DNA of 64,000 nt from Caenispirillum bisanense (GCF_900230255.1 NZ_OCNJ01000004.1:186001-250000), one strand, 5' to 3'. Positions 33,809-43,631 are shown, counted from the stretch's first letter. Numbers and translations are program-made. Notes: generated by a model not told the origin, from the sequence alone.

Positions 33809-34019
33809 TCTTGTTCAGGCTCCGAGAGACTGGGGTCATCACCGTCCGGGAACGGCGAGAGCGGGAAGTCGACCCCCTTGTTGATCACCAAGAGGAAGCC
33901 ATCGCCCGGAACGGTTGACAAGAGGCAGAACCCCTCCCTGAAAGCTATTCTCATCTGAATGTTGCGGAAATATCACATCCGATCGCGCCGCCCCCCACCG
34001 CCCGATGCCTGAACGCGGT

Positions 34020-34051
34020 GCGGCCCGACCGCAATGCTGCGATCGGGCCGC
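34020..34051 (-). terminator. Hairpin after the second porin gene
   Basis: GCGGCCCGA pairs with TCGGGCCGC, with an inner CGCA/TGCG pairing, 36 bases past the stop of the second porin gene. There is no T run, so it may end transcription with help or protect the mRNA end. Confidence 0.45.
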
Positions 34052-34087
34052 GACCCCCTCGGCTCCCGGCACGCGGCCGGCAGCGGA

Positions 34088-35191
34088 TCAGAACGCGAGC
34101 TGCAGGCCGACGACGCCGCCGGTGCCCTCGACGCTCTCCGGATCGACGCCGGCGGCGGTGCTGAACTCACCCTCGGCCCAGAACAGGGCGGCCCCCAGGG
34201 TGATGCCCGGGCCCATCTCGTAGGCACCGTGCAGCGACACCTGCTGGAAGTCCGACTCGTCGTCGGTGGCCGACTCGCCGTTGGAGTTCAGGTACACCAG
34301 CGACACGCCGTAGGGGCCGGTCTTGTAGCCGACACCGGCGTTCCAGGTGGTCTGCTCGTTGTCCTCGATGCCGCCCACGGCGTCCTGCTTCAGGTAGCCG
34401 CCGCCGACCTGGAAGCCGGCGTAGCCGAGGATCAGGCCGGCGCGCCAGGCGCTGGCGTCTTCGGCTTCGAGGGTGGTGCCGATCACTTCGTCACCGCTCG
34501 ACTGCAGGTAGGCCGCGTCGGCGCCGACGGCGAAGCCGGCGAACTCGCCGTTGTAGGCGATGGCGGCTTCCCACTGGTCGTGCTGACCGGCGGTGGCGAG
34601 CGACGACGCCACGGTGTTGTCCTGCAGGCCGCCCTGCGGGTTCGGCATCCAGGTGGCGCCGAAGGTGAAGCCGGCGAGGCTCGGCGACACGTAGGTGATG
34701 CTGGCGTTGTCCTGGCCGGCCAGCGTGGTGTCGACACCCTGGAAGTAGGCGATGCCGCTGCCGAACTGGTTGGCCGGCACGAAGAAGGCGGCGACGTCGT
34801 CGTCCGCGAGGCCGTACTGCGGCGCCTCGTGGGCGAACTGGCTCAGCACGCCGTCCTTCTGACCGGCGGAGATGCGGCCGAAGGCGCCTTCGATGTAGGC
34901 GTACTGCTCGTCGGCGTTGGTGGCGGAGTCGGTCTCGGCCTCGAGCTGGATCACCGCACCGACCGTCAGGCCGTTGTCGAGGGTGGTGGCGCCGGTGAAG
35001 TACACCTCGGTGTCGGTGTTGATGCCGGTCATGGTCGGGTCGTAGGTGGCGGTGTCGTCCTGCGACACGATGCCGAAGTACGACTCGAGCTTGCCGCCGA
35101 TGCCGAGCTTGATCTTTTCGGCGGCCGACGCCGGCATGGACAGCGTCGCGGCCGCGAGCAGGGCGGTGCTGCCGAGAAGAATCTTTTTCAT
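34088..35191 (-). CDS. Outer-membrane porin (paralogue 2)
   Basis: A 367-residue porin with a signal peptide (KKILLGSTALLAAATLSMPA, cut after ASA), mature start AEKIKLGIGGKLESYFGIVS, and a terminal Phe (GVVGLQLAF). It parallels paralogue 1 along its whole length, with shared blocks such as TGINTDTEVYF, TLDNGLTVGA, YIEGAFGRISAGQKDG and AHEAPQYGLADDDVAAFF; loop regions diverge, which fits different surface or pore properties. The start at 35191 is fixed by the signal peptide and a GGAGAC-type ribosome site. It has its own long upstream region, so it is likely regulated separately. Confidence 0.92.
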   Translation of the reverse strand: MKKILLGSTALLAAATLSMPASAAEKIKLGIGGKLESYFGIVSQDDTATYDPTMTGINTDTEVYFTGATTLDNGLTVGAVIQLEAETDSATNADEQYAYIEGAFGRISAGQKDGVLSQFAHEAPQYGLADDDVAAFFVPANQFGSGIAYFQGVDTTLAGQDNASITYVSPSLAGFTFGATWMPNPQGGLQDNTVASSLATAGQHDQWEAAIAYNGEFAGFAVGADAAYLQSSGDEVIGTTLEAEDASAWRAGLILGYAGFQVGGGYLKQDAVGGIEDNEQTTWNAGVGYKTGPYGVSLVYLNSNGESATDDESDFQQVSLHGAYEMGPGITLGAALFWAEGEFSTAAGVDPESVEGTGGVVGLQLAF

Positions 35192-35583
35192 GGTTCCGAA
35201 GTCTCCGTGACGAGAAGGGGATCGCGCCGTGCGACCCGCTGGATCTGTTCCCCCCTGGCGGCCTGCAGAGCCCCCCGGACCGACGGGCCAACCGCTCGCA
35301 GGTATGAAAGACACGATGATCCGGCGAAGACAATCGCGTGATAAACCGAACTTTGATCTTCAAGACACGCTGTTGCATGGAAGACACGATCCGCTTTCCG
35401 CGGGAAAGCAACCGGCCTTCCTTTGTGGTAAGTCTTCTCGTTCCCTTTGCCTTTACTTAATCTGTATGGATTAAAGCCTAAGCCGAACGATCACCGCCTG
35501 CGCCGGCCACGCAAAGACGAGGGGCGGCCCCTCGCGAGGCCGCCCCTTCGGCGGTACCGATGCACGATCGCAGGACGGCGGGT
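35192..35583. promoter_or_regulatory. 392-bp regulatory region upstream of porin 2
   Basis: No gene is seen. The part from about 35300 to 35475 is clearly richer in A and T than the surroundings. It holds three direct copies of AAGACACG[AC]T (35308, 35362 and 35381), a perfect palindrome GCTTTCC-GCG-GGAAAGC (35393-35409), and TTAATC-N6-GATTAA (35457-35474). These look like regulator sites for the porin on the minus strand. The far end carries the pmbA terminator. Confidence 0.5.
35520..35547 (-). terminator. Hairpin terminator after pmbA
   Basis: AGGGGCGGCC and GGCCGCCCCT form a perfect ten-base stem around an eight-base loop, 37 bases past the pmbA stop. The following minus-strand sequence CGTCTTTG has a short T run. 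Confidence 0.65.
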
Positions 35584-36939
35584 CTACTGCCCGGCCACCG
35601 TCACGCCGTCCAGGCGCAGGGTCGGCGCGTCCATGCCGAAGCGGATCTCCAGGTCGTTGGCCGGCGTCAGGGTACGGAACATGTCCTTGAGGTTGCCGGC
35701 GATGGTCATCTCGTTGAGCGGCGTGGTGCACTGGCCGTTCTCGATGCGGAACCCGGCGAAGCCGCGGCTGTAGTCGCCGGTGACGCCGTTGACGCCGCTG
35801 CCGAACAGGTCGGTGACGTAGACGCCGTCGGCGATGTCGGCCATCAGCTCGGCCGGCGACAGGGTGCCCGGCTCGATCCACACGTTGGTGGCCGAGGGCG
35901 ACGGCGGCGACGAGGTGCCGCGGCTGGCGTGCCCCGTGCTCTGCAGGCCGAGCTGGCGGGCGGAGCGCAGGTCGAGCAGCCAGGTGGTCAGCACGCCGGC
36001 GTCCACCAGGTTGCGACGGCGGTTGGGCAGGCCCTCGGCATCGCAGGGCTTGGAGCGCAGGCCGCGCGGGCGGTGCGGGTCCTCGACGATGGTGATGCCC
36101 TCGCTCATCACCTGCTGGTCCATCTTGTCCTTCAGGAACGAGGTGCCGCGGGCGATGGAGGCGCCGTTGATGGCGCCCAGCACGTGACCGATCATGCCGC
36201 GGGCGACGCGCGGGTCGAAGATCACCGGCACGCGCTGCGACTTCATGCGGCGGCCGCCGGTCCGGCGCACCGCCCGTTCCGCCGCCAGCCGGCCGATCTC
36301 CTCCGGCGCGCGCAGGGCGGCGACGTAGTTGGTGGTGTCGTACTCGTAGTCGCGTTCCATGCCGCCGTCCGGCCCGGCCGCCAGCACCACGCAGGACAGC
36401 GACACGTTGGAGCCGCGATAGGCGAGGGTCATGCCGTTGGAGCCGACCACCGCCACCGACGACTGGCCCCAACCGGCCTGGGCGCCTTCGCTGTTGACCA
36501 CCTTGGGGTTCTGGCGGGCGACGTCTTCGGCCTGGCGGACCATCTCGATCATCTGCTCGGCCGACAGTTCGGTCGGGTCGAAGCAGTCCAGCTCCGGCAG
36601 GTCGGTCGCCAGCTGGTTGGGATCGGCGAGACCCGAGAACTCGTCCTCCGGCACCAGGCGGGCCATGGCGACGGCGCGTTCCACCAGCTCGTCCAGCGCC
36701 GCCGGCTTGGCGTCGGCCGACGACACGATGGCCGACCGCTTGCCGACGAACACCCGCAGGCCGATGTCCTGGCCCTCGCTGCGCTCCAGGTGCTCCAGCT
36801 CGCCGAGGCGGTAACCGACCGACAGCGAGCGGGCGTCGACCATCACCGCATCGGCCGCGTCGGCCCCGGCCGTCTTGGCCTTGCGCACCAGATCGTCGAG
36901 CAGGGAGAGCGCGTCGGTATCCACCAGGGCCTTGCTCAT
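35584..36939 (-). CDS. pmbA: TldD/PmbA family metallopeptidase subunit PmbA (TldE)
   Basis: A 451-residue PmbA/TldE protein. In characterised bacteria TldD and TldE form a protease that trims peptides such as microcin B17 and the CcdA antitoxin; TldD carries the zinc site and PmbA does not. The protein has the family blocks DIGLRVFVGKRSAIVSSAD, RVPVIFDPRVARGMIGHVL, GASIARGTSFLKDKM and the C-terminal GVTGDYSRGFAGFRIENGQ. The absence of an HExxxH motif fits PmbA. tldD is not in the window. A tandem repeat lies just upstream, between this gene and ubiD. Confidence 0.92.
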   Translation of the reverse strand: MSKALVDTDALSLLDDLVRKAKTAGADAADAVMVDARSLSVGYRLGELEHLERSEGQDIGLRVFVGKRSAIVSSADAKPAALDELVERAVAMARLVPEDEFSGLADPNQLATDLPELDCFDPTELSAEQMIEMVRQAEDVARQNPKVVNSEGAQAGWGQSSVAVVGSNGMTLAYRGSNVSLSCVVLAAGPDGGMERDYEYDTTNYVAALRAPEEIGRLAAERAVRRTGGRRMKSQRVPVIFDPRVARGMIGHVLGAINGASIARGTSFLKDKMDQQVMSEGITIVEDPHRPRGLRSKPCDAEGLPNRRRNLVDAGVLTTWLLDLRSARQLGLQSTGHASRGTSSPPSPSATNVWIEPGTLSPAELMADIADGVYVTDLFGSGVNGVTGDYSRGFAGFRIENGQCTTPLNEMTIAGNLKDMFRTLTPANDLEIRFGMDAPTLRLDGVTVAGQ

Positions 36940-36960
36940 GGTTACTCCTTCTTGTGTTTG

Positions 36961-37040
36961 CCCCTCAGGCGCCGGGCGCGGGTCTCGCGACCCGCTTGGC
37001 TTCCGCGGCAGGGGCCGCGCGGCGCGGTCGCGCCGTAGGT
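36961..37040. repeat. 80-bp tandem repeat, copy A
   Basis: First of two 80-bp copies differing at three positions. It contains the hairpin GCGGGTC-TCGC-GACCCGC, the palindrome GGCGCG-GT-CGCGCC, and a Gly/Pro-type GC-rich core. It lies in the ubiD-pmbA intergenic region. See the matching copy at 37053-37132. Confidence 0.8.
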
Positions 37041-37052
37041 TACTCTTTTCGG

Positions 37053-37132
37053 CCCCTCAAGCGCCGGGCGCGGGTCTCGCGGCCCGCTTGGCTTCCGCGG
37101 CAGGGGCCTCGCGGCGCGGTCGCGCCGTAGGT
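37053..37132. repeat. 80-bp tandem repeat, copy B
   Basis: Second copy, starting 92 bases after the first. Its hairpin reads GCGGGTC-TCGC-GGCCCGC, where the one stem change still allows a G-T/G-U pair. Both copies could be transcribed with the ubiD mRNA tail or the pmbA leader. Possibly a dispersed element with other genomic copies. Confidence 0.8.
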
Positions 37133-37178
37133 AGGCGTTGCGGCTTGCACGGCCTTCCATATAGGTCGCGCCAGACCC

Positions 37179-38687
37179 TCACTTCCAGATGGGCTTGCCG
37201 CTGCCGGGCAGGCCGTAGCTGTCCCATTTGCGGCTGACGGTGTCGATCACCTCGTCCGTCATGCGGATCTTCTCGCCCCATTCGCGCTTGGTCTCGGGCG
37301 GCCACTTGTTGGTGGCGTCGAGCCCGATCTTGCCGCCGAGGCCGCTTTCCGGCGAAGCGAAGTCCAGGTAGTCGATGGGCGTCCCCTCCACCACCGTGAT
37401 GTCGCGCGCCGGGTCCATGCGGGTCGAGATGGCCCACATGACGTCCTTCCAGTCGCGGCAGTCGATGTCGTCGTCCACCACGATGACGAACTTGGTGTAC
37501 ATGAACTGCCGCAGGAACGACCACACGCCCATCATCACGCGCTTGGCGTGGCCGGGGTAGGCCTTCTTCATGCTGACCACGACGATGCGGTAGGAACAGC
37601 CCTCGGGCGGCAGCCAGAAGTCAACGATTTCCGGGAACTGCTGCACCAGCAGCGGGATGAACACCTCGTTCAGCGCCTCGCCCAGCACGCTCGGCTCGTC
37701 GGGCGGGCGGCCGGTGAAGGTGGACAGGTAGATGGGCTTGCGCCGCATGGTGATGGCCGACACCCGGAACACCGGGAAGGGCTCGACACTGTTGTAATAG
37801 CCGGTGTGGTCGCCGTAGGGCCCCTCGTCGCCGAACTCGTCGAGCATGACGTGGCCTTCCAGCACGATCTCGGCCGTCGCCGGCACCTTGAGCGGCACAG
37901 TCTTGCAGTCCACCAGCTCCACCTTGCGGCCGCGCAGCAGGCCGGCGAACTGGTATTCCGACAGGGTGTCCGGCACCGGCGTCACCGCCGCGAGGATCAC
38001 GCCGGGATCGGCGCCGATGACCACGGCGGCCGGCAGCGGCTGCTTCTTCTCCTTGGCCCAGCGGGCGTAGTGCTGGGCGCCGCCGCGATGCTTCAGCCAG
38101 CGCATGAGGGTGGTGTTCTTGCCCGTCACCTGCATGCGGTAGATGCCGAGGTTGAAGGCGTCCTCGCGCTTGCCCGACGGCCCCTGCGTCACCACCAGCG
38201 GCCAGGTGATGAGCGGCGCCGGCTCGCCCGGCCAGCAGGTCTGCACGGGAATGCGCGACAGGTCCACGTCGTCGCCCGTCAGCACCACTTCCTGGCAGGG
38301 GGCGGAACCCACCGTCTTCGGCTTCATGGCCATGACGGTCTTCAGAAGCGGCATCAGCTCCAGCGCCTCACGCCAGCCGCCGGGCGGTTCCGGCTGCTTG
38401 AGGAAGGCGAGCGTCTCGCCCACCTCGCGCAGCTGCTCGGGCGTGCGGTCCATGCCCCAGGCGACGCGCTCCACCGTGCCGAACAGGTTGACCAGCACCG
38501 GCATCTCGTGCGGCGTGCCGTCCTCCCGCCGCACGTCCTCGAACAGCACCGCCGGCCCCTTGTCGGCCAGCAGGCGGGTCTGGATCTCGGTCATTTCGAG
38601 GACGGTGGACACCGGCGTGCGGACGCGCACCAGGCGGCCCTCCCGCTCCAGGCGGTCCATGAAGTCGCGCAACGAGGCAAAGGGCAT
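37179..38687 (-). CDS. ubiD: UbiD family decarboxylase
   Basis: A 502-residue prenylated-FMN-dependent decarboxylase, matching E. coli UbiD in length. It removes the carboxyl group of 3-polyprenyl-4-hydroxybenzoate in ubiquinone synthesis. Conserved stretches are [50 protein letters not shown] and the C-terminal [20 protein letters not shown]. The ATG at 38687 is chosen (AAGGA upstream) over the TTG at 38708. The cofactor maker UbiX is not in the window. The ubiK-type gene elsewhere in the window belongs to the same pathway. Confidence 0.9.
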   Translation of the reverse strand: MPFASLRDFMDRLEREGRLVRVRTPVSTVLEMTEIQTRLLADKGPAVLFEDVRREDGTPHEMPVLVNLFGTVERVAWGMDRTPEQLREVGETLAFLKQPEPPGGWREALELMPLLKTVMAMKPKTVGSAPCQEVVLTGDDVDLSRIPVQTCWPGEPAPLITWPLVVTQGPSGKREDAFNLGIYRMQVTGKNTTLMRWLKHRGGAQHYARWAKEKKQPLPAAVVIGADPGVILAAVTPVPDTLSEYQFAGLLRGRKVELVDCKTVPLKVPATAEIVLEGHVMLDEFGDEGPYGDHTGYYNSVEPFPVFRVSAITMRRKPIYLSTFTGRPPDEPSVLGEALNEVFIPLLVQQFPEIVDFWLPPEGCSYRIVVVSMKKAYPGHAKRVMMGVWSFLRQFMYTKFVIVVDDDIDCRDWKDVMWAISTRMDPARDITVVEGTPIDYLDFASPESGLGGKIGLDATNKWPPETKREWGEKIRMTDEVIDTVSRKWDSYGLPGSGKPIWK

Positions 38688-38934
38688 GGGTCTATCGTGG
38701 TCCTTCAAAGCCTTGGCACACCACAGCGGATGCCGCCCGGCGCGTCAAGCGGCAAAGCCGCCGCAAAGGACCGGCTCCGGCATGGTGCGATGCGGAAGAA
38801 AAACGCGGCGGGGGCTATCTACCACCTATGACTATGGTAGAGTACGCAGTGGTGGGACGCCCGGATCGGCGGCAGGTATCATCATGGGGAGCGGCAGGTG
38901 GGCTGTGGGGGCCTCTGCCGGAAGGAGTCGGGGT

Positions 38935-40692
38935 ATGGCAGTGGACACGACGCTCGGCCTGACGACGCCGGCCGCTTCGGCGGAGGACGGGCGCCGCAAC
39001 CAGCGGCTCGAGAAGCTCATCGAGCTCGGCATCGCGCTGTCGGCGGAACGCAACCACGACCGCCTGATGGAACGCATCCTGCTGGAAGCCAAGGAGCTGA
39101 CCAACGCCGACGGCGGCACGCTCTACCTGCGTACCGACGACGAGAAGCTGAAGTTCACCATCCTGCGCAACGACACGCTCAACACCGCCATGGGCGGCAC
39201 CACGGGCGTCGTCATCCCCTTCCCGCCGCTGCCGCTGTTCAACCCGGAAACCGGCCAGCCGAACCACAACAACGTGGCGACCCACGTCGCCCTGACCGGC
39301 ACCTCCATCAACATCGTCGACGCCTACGAGGCGGAAGGCTTCGACTTTTCCGGCACCAAGAAGTTCGACGCCGGCACCGGCTACCGCTCCAAGTCCTTCC
39401 TCACCATCCCGCTGAAGAACTACTCCGGCCTCGTCATCGGCGTGCTGCAGCTCATCAACGCGCGCGAGCCCGACGGCACGGTGGTCCACTTCTCGTCCGA
39501 AGTGCAGCCGCTGGTGGAGGCTCTGGCCAGCCAGGCCGCCGTCGCCATCGACAATCAGCAGCTGATGGCGGCGCAGAAGCGACTGCTCGACAGCGTCATC
39601 AAGGTGATCGCGGAGGCCATCGACTCCAAGTCGCCCTATACCGGCGGCCACTGCGCGCGCGTACCCAAGCTCGCCATCATGCTGGCCGACGCCGCCTGCG
39701 CCGAGCAGGCCGGCCCCTTCGCCGACTACGACCTGGACGACGACGAGAAGTACGAGCTGTACCTCGGCGCCTGGCTGCACGACTGCGGCAAGGTGACGAC
39801 TCCGGAATACGTGGTCGACAAGGCCACCAAGCTCGAAACCATCTACGACCGCATCCACGAGGTGCGCACCCGATTCGAGGTGCTGCGCCGCGACGCCGAG
39901 ATCGCCCTGTGGAAGGGCATCGCCCAAGGCGGCGACGAGGCCGCCCTGCGCGCCGACTTCGAGGCCACCTGCGCCGCCCTCGATTCGGACTGGCGCTTCA
40001 TCGCCGAGTGCAACATCGGCGGCGAGTTCATGTCGGACGATCGCAAGGCGCGGGTGAAGGAGATCGCCGGCCGCACCTTCGTGCGCCACTTCGACCGCAG
40101 CCTCGGCCTGTCGTGGGAGGAAGCGCAGCGCCTCGCCGCCGCCCCGCCGGCGCCGCCGCCGGCCGTCGAGCCCCTGCTGGAGGACCGCCCCGACCACAAG
40201 GTCGGCGTCTACGACCGCGGCGAGGTCTACAACCTGTGCATCGGCCGCGGCACCCTGACCGACGAGGAACGCAAGGTCATCAACGACCACATCGTCGTGA
40301 CCCAGGAAATGCTGAAGAAGCTGCCCTTCCCCAAGCACCTGAAGCGCGTGCCCGACATCGCCGGCAACCACCACGAAAAGATCGACGGCACCGGCTACCC
40401 GCGCGGCCTGAAGGGCGAGGAGATGGGGGTGTCGGAGCGCATCATGGGCATCGCCGACATCTTCGAGGCCCTGACCGCCGCCGACCGGCCCTACAAGACG
40501 CCGAAGAAGCTGTCGGAGTGCATCAAGATCCTCAACTTCATGCGCAAGGACCGCCACATCGACGGCGAGCTGTTCGAGCTGTTCCTGACGTCGGGCGTCT
40601 ACCGCCGCTACGCCGAGGAATGCCTGCGCGAAGACCAGATCGACGACGTCGACATCGGCCAGTACCTGACCCGCAAGGACGCGGCGGAGTAG
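38935..40692 (+). CDS. GAF and HD-GYP domain protein
   Basis: A 585-residue protein with a GAF domain (about residues 35-205) and an HD-GYP phosphodiesterase domain that would break down cyclic di-GMP. The HD motif is at His282-Asp283 (LHDCGKVTTPEYVVDK), and the C-terminal signature HHEKIDGTGYPRGLKG lies at 479-494. Between them an insertion of about 130 residues (305-435), partly Pro/Ala-rich, separates the two halves of the HD-GYP fold. A GAAGGAG ribosome site fixes the ATG at 38935. It is a single-gene unit divergent from ubiD. HD-GYP proteins affect motility and biofilm. Confidence 0.92.
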   Translation: MAVDTTLGLTTPAASAEDGRRNQRLEKLIELGIALSAERNHDRLMERILLEAKELTNADGGTLYLRTDDEKLKFTILRNDTLNTAMGGTTGVVIPFPPLPLFNPETGQPNHNNVATHVALTGTSINIVDAYEAEGFDFSGTKKFDAGTGYRSKSFLTIPLKNYSGLVIGVLQLINAREPDGTVVHFSSEVQPLVEALASQAAVAIDNQQLMAAQKRLLDSVIKVIAEAIDSKSPYTGGHCARVPKLAIMLADAACAEQAGPFADYDLDDDEKYELYLGAWLHDCGKVTTPEYVVDKATKLETIYDRIHEVRTRFEVLRRDAEIALWKGIAQGGDEAALRADFEATCAALDSDWRFIAECNIGGEFMSDDRKARVKEIAGRTFVRHFDRSLGLSWEEAQRLAAAPPAPPPAVEPLLEDRPDHKVGVYDRGEVYNLCIGRGTLTDEERKVINDHIVVTQEMLKKLPFPKHLKRVPDIAGNHHEKIDGTGYPRGLKGEEMGVSERIMGIADIFEALTAADRPYKTPKKLSECIKILNFMRKDRHIDGELFELFLTSGVYRRYAEECLREDQIDDVDIGQYLTRKDAAE

Positions 40693-40720
40693 GCGACTCG
40701 GGCCGCCGCCCGACGGCCGG

Positions 40721-41092
40721 TCAGGTCGGGTCCAGCGCGTACTGCTGCAACACGTCCATGGGGATGACGGCCAGCGTCTCCTCGTGGGTGCTCTTCAGCA
40801 CCACGCGCGGCGCCATGCCGGCGTCGTAGGCTTCGCGCCAGCGGCCGGCGCACAGGCACCAGCGGTCGCCGGGCTTCAGGCCGGGAAAGCCGAACTCGGG
40901 GCGCGGGGTCGACAGGTCGTTGCCGGTGCGCTTGCTGAAGTCGAGGAACTCGGCGGTCATGACGGCGCAGATCAGGTGCAGGCCCAGATCCTCCGGCCCC
41001 GTCTCGCAGCAGCCGGTGCGGTAGAACCCCGTGCGCGGGTTGCCGCTGCAGGGCTCGATGGGGTCACCGAAGACATTCAACTGGTCCGACAT
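40721..41092 (-). CDS. DUF2237 family protein
   Basis: A 123-residue protein of the DUF2237 family. Its hallmarks are visible: CSGNPRTGFYRTGCC near the start, HLICAVMTAEFLDFSK, GNDLSTPRPEFGFPGLKPGD, CLCAGRWREAYDAG and APRVVLKSTHEETL. The five cysteines suggest metal binding or redox chemistry, but no function is known. It lies downstream of cobQ on the same strand, 69 bases away; a link to cobalamin synthesis is only positional. Confidence 0.9.
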   Translation of the reverse strand: MSDQLNVFGDPIEPCSGNPRTGFYRTGCCETGPEDLGLHLICAVMTAEFLDFSKRTGNDLSTPRPEFGFPGLKPGDRWCLCAGRWREAYDAGMAPRVVLKSTHEETLAVIPMDVLQQYALDPT

Positions 41093-41161
41093 GCCGTCCT
41101 CCTCTCGCGCACAATCGCCCCTGAGGTGGCGGTTGCGGCGGGGCGCGTCAACCCGACTCGC

Positions 41162-42634
41162 CTAAAGGCCTGCCGCCCGTTCGAGGGCCGGCAGGTCGGC
41201 ATGCGCCTCCAGGTGGTCGGCCAGCGCGTCGAGGGCGGCGTCCACGCCCGCCTCGTAGGCGACCGGCGCGCCGTCGAGCCCCAGCACGGCGCGGCGAAAG
41301 GCGTCGGCGGCGAACAGGCCGTGCAGGTAGCAGCCGCGCACCCGCCCGTCGGCGGAAACGGCGCCGTCCGGTCCGTCGCCGAGGTGCAGCCATGGGCGGT
41401 CGCGGTCGGGGCCGGCGGTCTTGCCCATGTGCATCTCGTAGCCCGCCACCGCGAGGCCGGAGCCGACCTCGGTCCCCGCCGCCTCGCGCAGGGTTTTGGG
41501 GCCGCGCATGACCGTTTCCACGTCGAGCAGCCCGAGTCCCGCCGCCTCGCCGGGCGGTCCCTCGATGCCCTCCGGGTCGCGCACCACGCGCCCGAGCATC
41601 TGATAGCCGGCGCAGATGCCGATCACCCGGCCGCCGCGGCGCAGGTGGGCGGCGAGGTCGACGTCCCAGCCTTGCGCGCGCAGGAAGGCGAGGTCGGCCA
41701 GCGTCGCCTTGGAGCCGGGCAGGATCACCACGTCGGCGTCGCCGGGGATGGCCCGCCCCGGCTGCACCCAGGTCAGCGCCACCTCGGGTTCGGCGGCCAG
41801 CGGATCGAAGTCGTCGAAGTTGGCGATGCGCGACAGGCGCAGCACGGCCACCTTCACCCGCCCTTCGCCGCCCGCCGGGCCGTCCCGCCGCTGGTCGAGC
41901 GCCATGGCGTCCTCGGCCGGCAGGTCGGCGGCGCGGGCGAACCACGGCAGCACCCCGAGCGACGGCCACCCCGTATGCCCGCCGATGATGTCGAGCGCCG
42001 GGGTGAAGAGGCTGGGGTCGCCGCGGAACTTGTTGACGAGGTAGCCCACCACCCGCGCCCGTTCGGCCGCCGGCAGCAGGGCGTGGGTGCCGACGATCTG
42101 CGCCAGCACGCCGCCGCGGTCGATGTCGCCCACCAGCACCACCGGCAGGTCGGCGGCCTCGGCGAAGCCCATGTTGGCGATGTCGGCGGCACGCAGGTTG
42201 ACCTCCGCCGCGCTGCCCGCCCCTTCCACCAGCACCAGGTCGGCCTCGGCGGCGAGCGCGGCGTAGCTTTCCAGCACCTTGGGCAGCAGCGACGGCTTGA
42301 GGCGGAAGTAGTCGCGCGCCCCGGCATTGGCGAGCACGGTGCCCTGCACCACCACCTGGGCGCCGACGTCGGTCTGCGGCTTCAGCAGCACCGGGTTCAT
42401 GTGGCGGCTGGTGGCGATGCCGCAGGCGCGCGCCTGCAGGGCTTGGGCGCGGCCGATCTCGCCGCCGTCGGGGGTGACGGCGGCATTGTTACTCATGTTC
42501 TGCGGCTTGAAGGGGCGCACCCGCAGGCCGCGGCGGGTGAACAGCCGGCAGAAGCCCGCCACCAGCAGGCTCTTGCCGACGTCCGACCCGGTGCCCTGGA
42601 ACATCAGGGCCGGCGTGCGCGTCCCCCCGCTCAC
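41162..42634 (-). CDS. cobQ: Cobyric acid synthase
   Basis: A 490-residue amidotransferase that amidates four carboxyl groups (b, d, e and g) of adenosylcobyrinate a,c-diamide to give adenosylcobyric acid. The P-loop [16 protein letters not shown] opens the synthetase domain, and the glutaminase domain at the C-terminus has the nucleophile Cys in [12 protein letters not shown] and the catalytic His in [11 protein letters not shown]. The start is taken as GTG at 42634, 13 bases after the SYLF gene; an ATG at 42604 is the alternative. It is the last gene of the minus-strand cob operon. Confidence 0.94.
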   Translation of the reverse strand: MSGGTRTPALMFQGTGSDVGKSLLVAGFCRLFTRRGLRVRPFKPQNMSNNAAVTPDGGEIGRAQALQARACGIATSRHMNPVLLKPQTDVGAQVVVQGTVLANAGARDYFRLKPSLLPKVLESYAALAAEADLVLVEGAGSAAEVNLRAADIANMGFAEAADLPVVLVGDIDRGGVLAQIVGTHALLPAAERARVVGYLVNKFRGDPSLFTPALDIIGGHTGWPSLGVLPWFARAADLPAEDAMALDQRRDGPAGGEGRVKVAVLRLSRIANFDDFDPLAAEPEVALTWVQPGRAIPGDADVVILPGSKATLADLAFLRAQGWDVDLAAHLRRGGRVIGICAGYQMLGRVVRDPEGIEGPPGEAAGLGLLDVETVMRGPKTLREAAGTEVGSGLAVAGYEMHMGKTAGPDRDRPWLHLGDGPDGAVSADGRVRGCYLHGLFAADAFRRAVLGLDGAPVAYEAGVDAALDALADHLEAHADLPALERAAGL

Positions 42635-42647
42635 GGCCGCGCCGGCC

Positions 42648-43631
42648 TTACTGCGACGGCGGCGGGGCGAGCGTCTCGCCCTGCACCCCGCCGGGGGTGA
42701 GCGGCGTCGGCGCGCCGGTCGCCTGCGGGCTGCCGCCGGTCATGGGTTCGGGCGCCATGCCTTCCACCGGCGCCGTTTCGCCCGGCTGGACGGGGCGGGC
42801 GCCGATGATGCCCGACTGCGGATCGCCGGCCGGCTGCTGCTGCGCCTGGCCCGTCAGCGGCTGCGGCTGACCGGCGGCGCCGGCGCCCGGCTGCGCCTGA
42901 TAGGGCGACTGGCTGTAATCCATGTCGCGCACCGTCAGGGCCTGCCACAGGGCCTCGGCCTCGGGGTTGGGGTAGCGGCGGTCGAGCACGATGGCCTTGG
43001 GCGTGGCGCCGCGGCCGTAGAAGGCCTGGTTCCAGTCGTGGCGCGGCTTGATGACCGCCCCTTCGATGGCGGCACCGCCATAGGCGCCCTTGGCGCGGGC
43101 GAAGGCCAGGATGTCGTTGGACAGGTTGGTGGTGGTCGCCGCTTCCAGGTTCGCCCCTTCGGTGATGAAGGTGACGCCGACGCCGGCCCCCAGCTTGAAC
43201 TCGTCGTTCATGAGGGCGGTGAGGCCGCGGTCGGTCATGATCATGAAGATCATCTGCGCCGACTGGCCGCCGATCTGCAGCCCGAGCGAGCCGCCGCCCA
43301 TGGTGTAGAAGGCCGGTGCCGAGAAGTTGCCGTCGCGGTCGCGGGTCATCAGCAGGCCGTTGCCGTAGGACCCGCCGATGATGAAGCCGCCCTTCAGGAA
43401 GCTCGGCACGATGAGCACGCCCTTGGCGCGCCGCAGGTAGCGGTCGAAGTTCTTCTGGAAGTTCTCGTCACCGCGCACGTTGTAGACGGTCGCAATGGAC
43501 TGGTTCAGCACGACGCGGGCGTCGGCCAGGTCCTGCTGGACGCTCTGCGCCAGCACCGGCGCACAGGGCGCCACCGTCACCACGGCGCCGAGCGCCAGGG
43601 CGAGGGAGAAGGAGAGGGCGCGCACGATCAT
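42648..43631 (-). CDS. SYLF-domain lipid-binding lipoprotein-like protein
   Basis: A 327-residue exported protein with a signal peptide ([20 protein letters not shown]). The central SYLF/YSC84-type domain (about residues 45-235) shows [38 protein letters not shown] and [12 protein letters not shown] domains bind phosphoinositides or other lipids. The C-terminal 90 residues are low-complexity Pro/Gln/Gly. The Cys after the hydrophobic run (APCAPVLA) is not a clear lipobox. It interrupts the cob operon between cobO and cobQ, with a good GGAGG ribosome site, so it is probably co-expressed with the pathway. Confidence 0.87.
   Translation of the reverse strand: MIVRALSFSLALALGAVVTVAPCAPVLAQSVQQDLADARVVLNQSIATVYNVRGDENFQKNFDRYLRRAKGVLIVPSFLKGGFIIGGSYGNGLLMTRDRDGNFSAPAFYTMGGGSLGLQIGGQSAQMIFMIMTDRGLTALMNDEFKLGAGVGVTFITEGANLEAATTTNLSNDILAFARAKGAYGGAAIEGAVIKPRHDWNQAFYGRGATPKAIVLDRRYPNPEAEALWQALTVRDMDYSQSPYQAQPGAGAAGQPQPLTGQAQQQPAGDPQSGIIGARPVQPGETAPVEGMAPEPMTGGSPQATGAPTPLTPGGVQGETLAPPPSQ

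Noticed and set aside
36942-37160. A 72-codon minus-strand open frame across the 80-bp repeats
   Set aside because: It is the translation of the repeats and is Arg/Pro-rich with no ribosome site; the repeat itself is the real feature.
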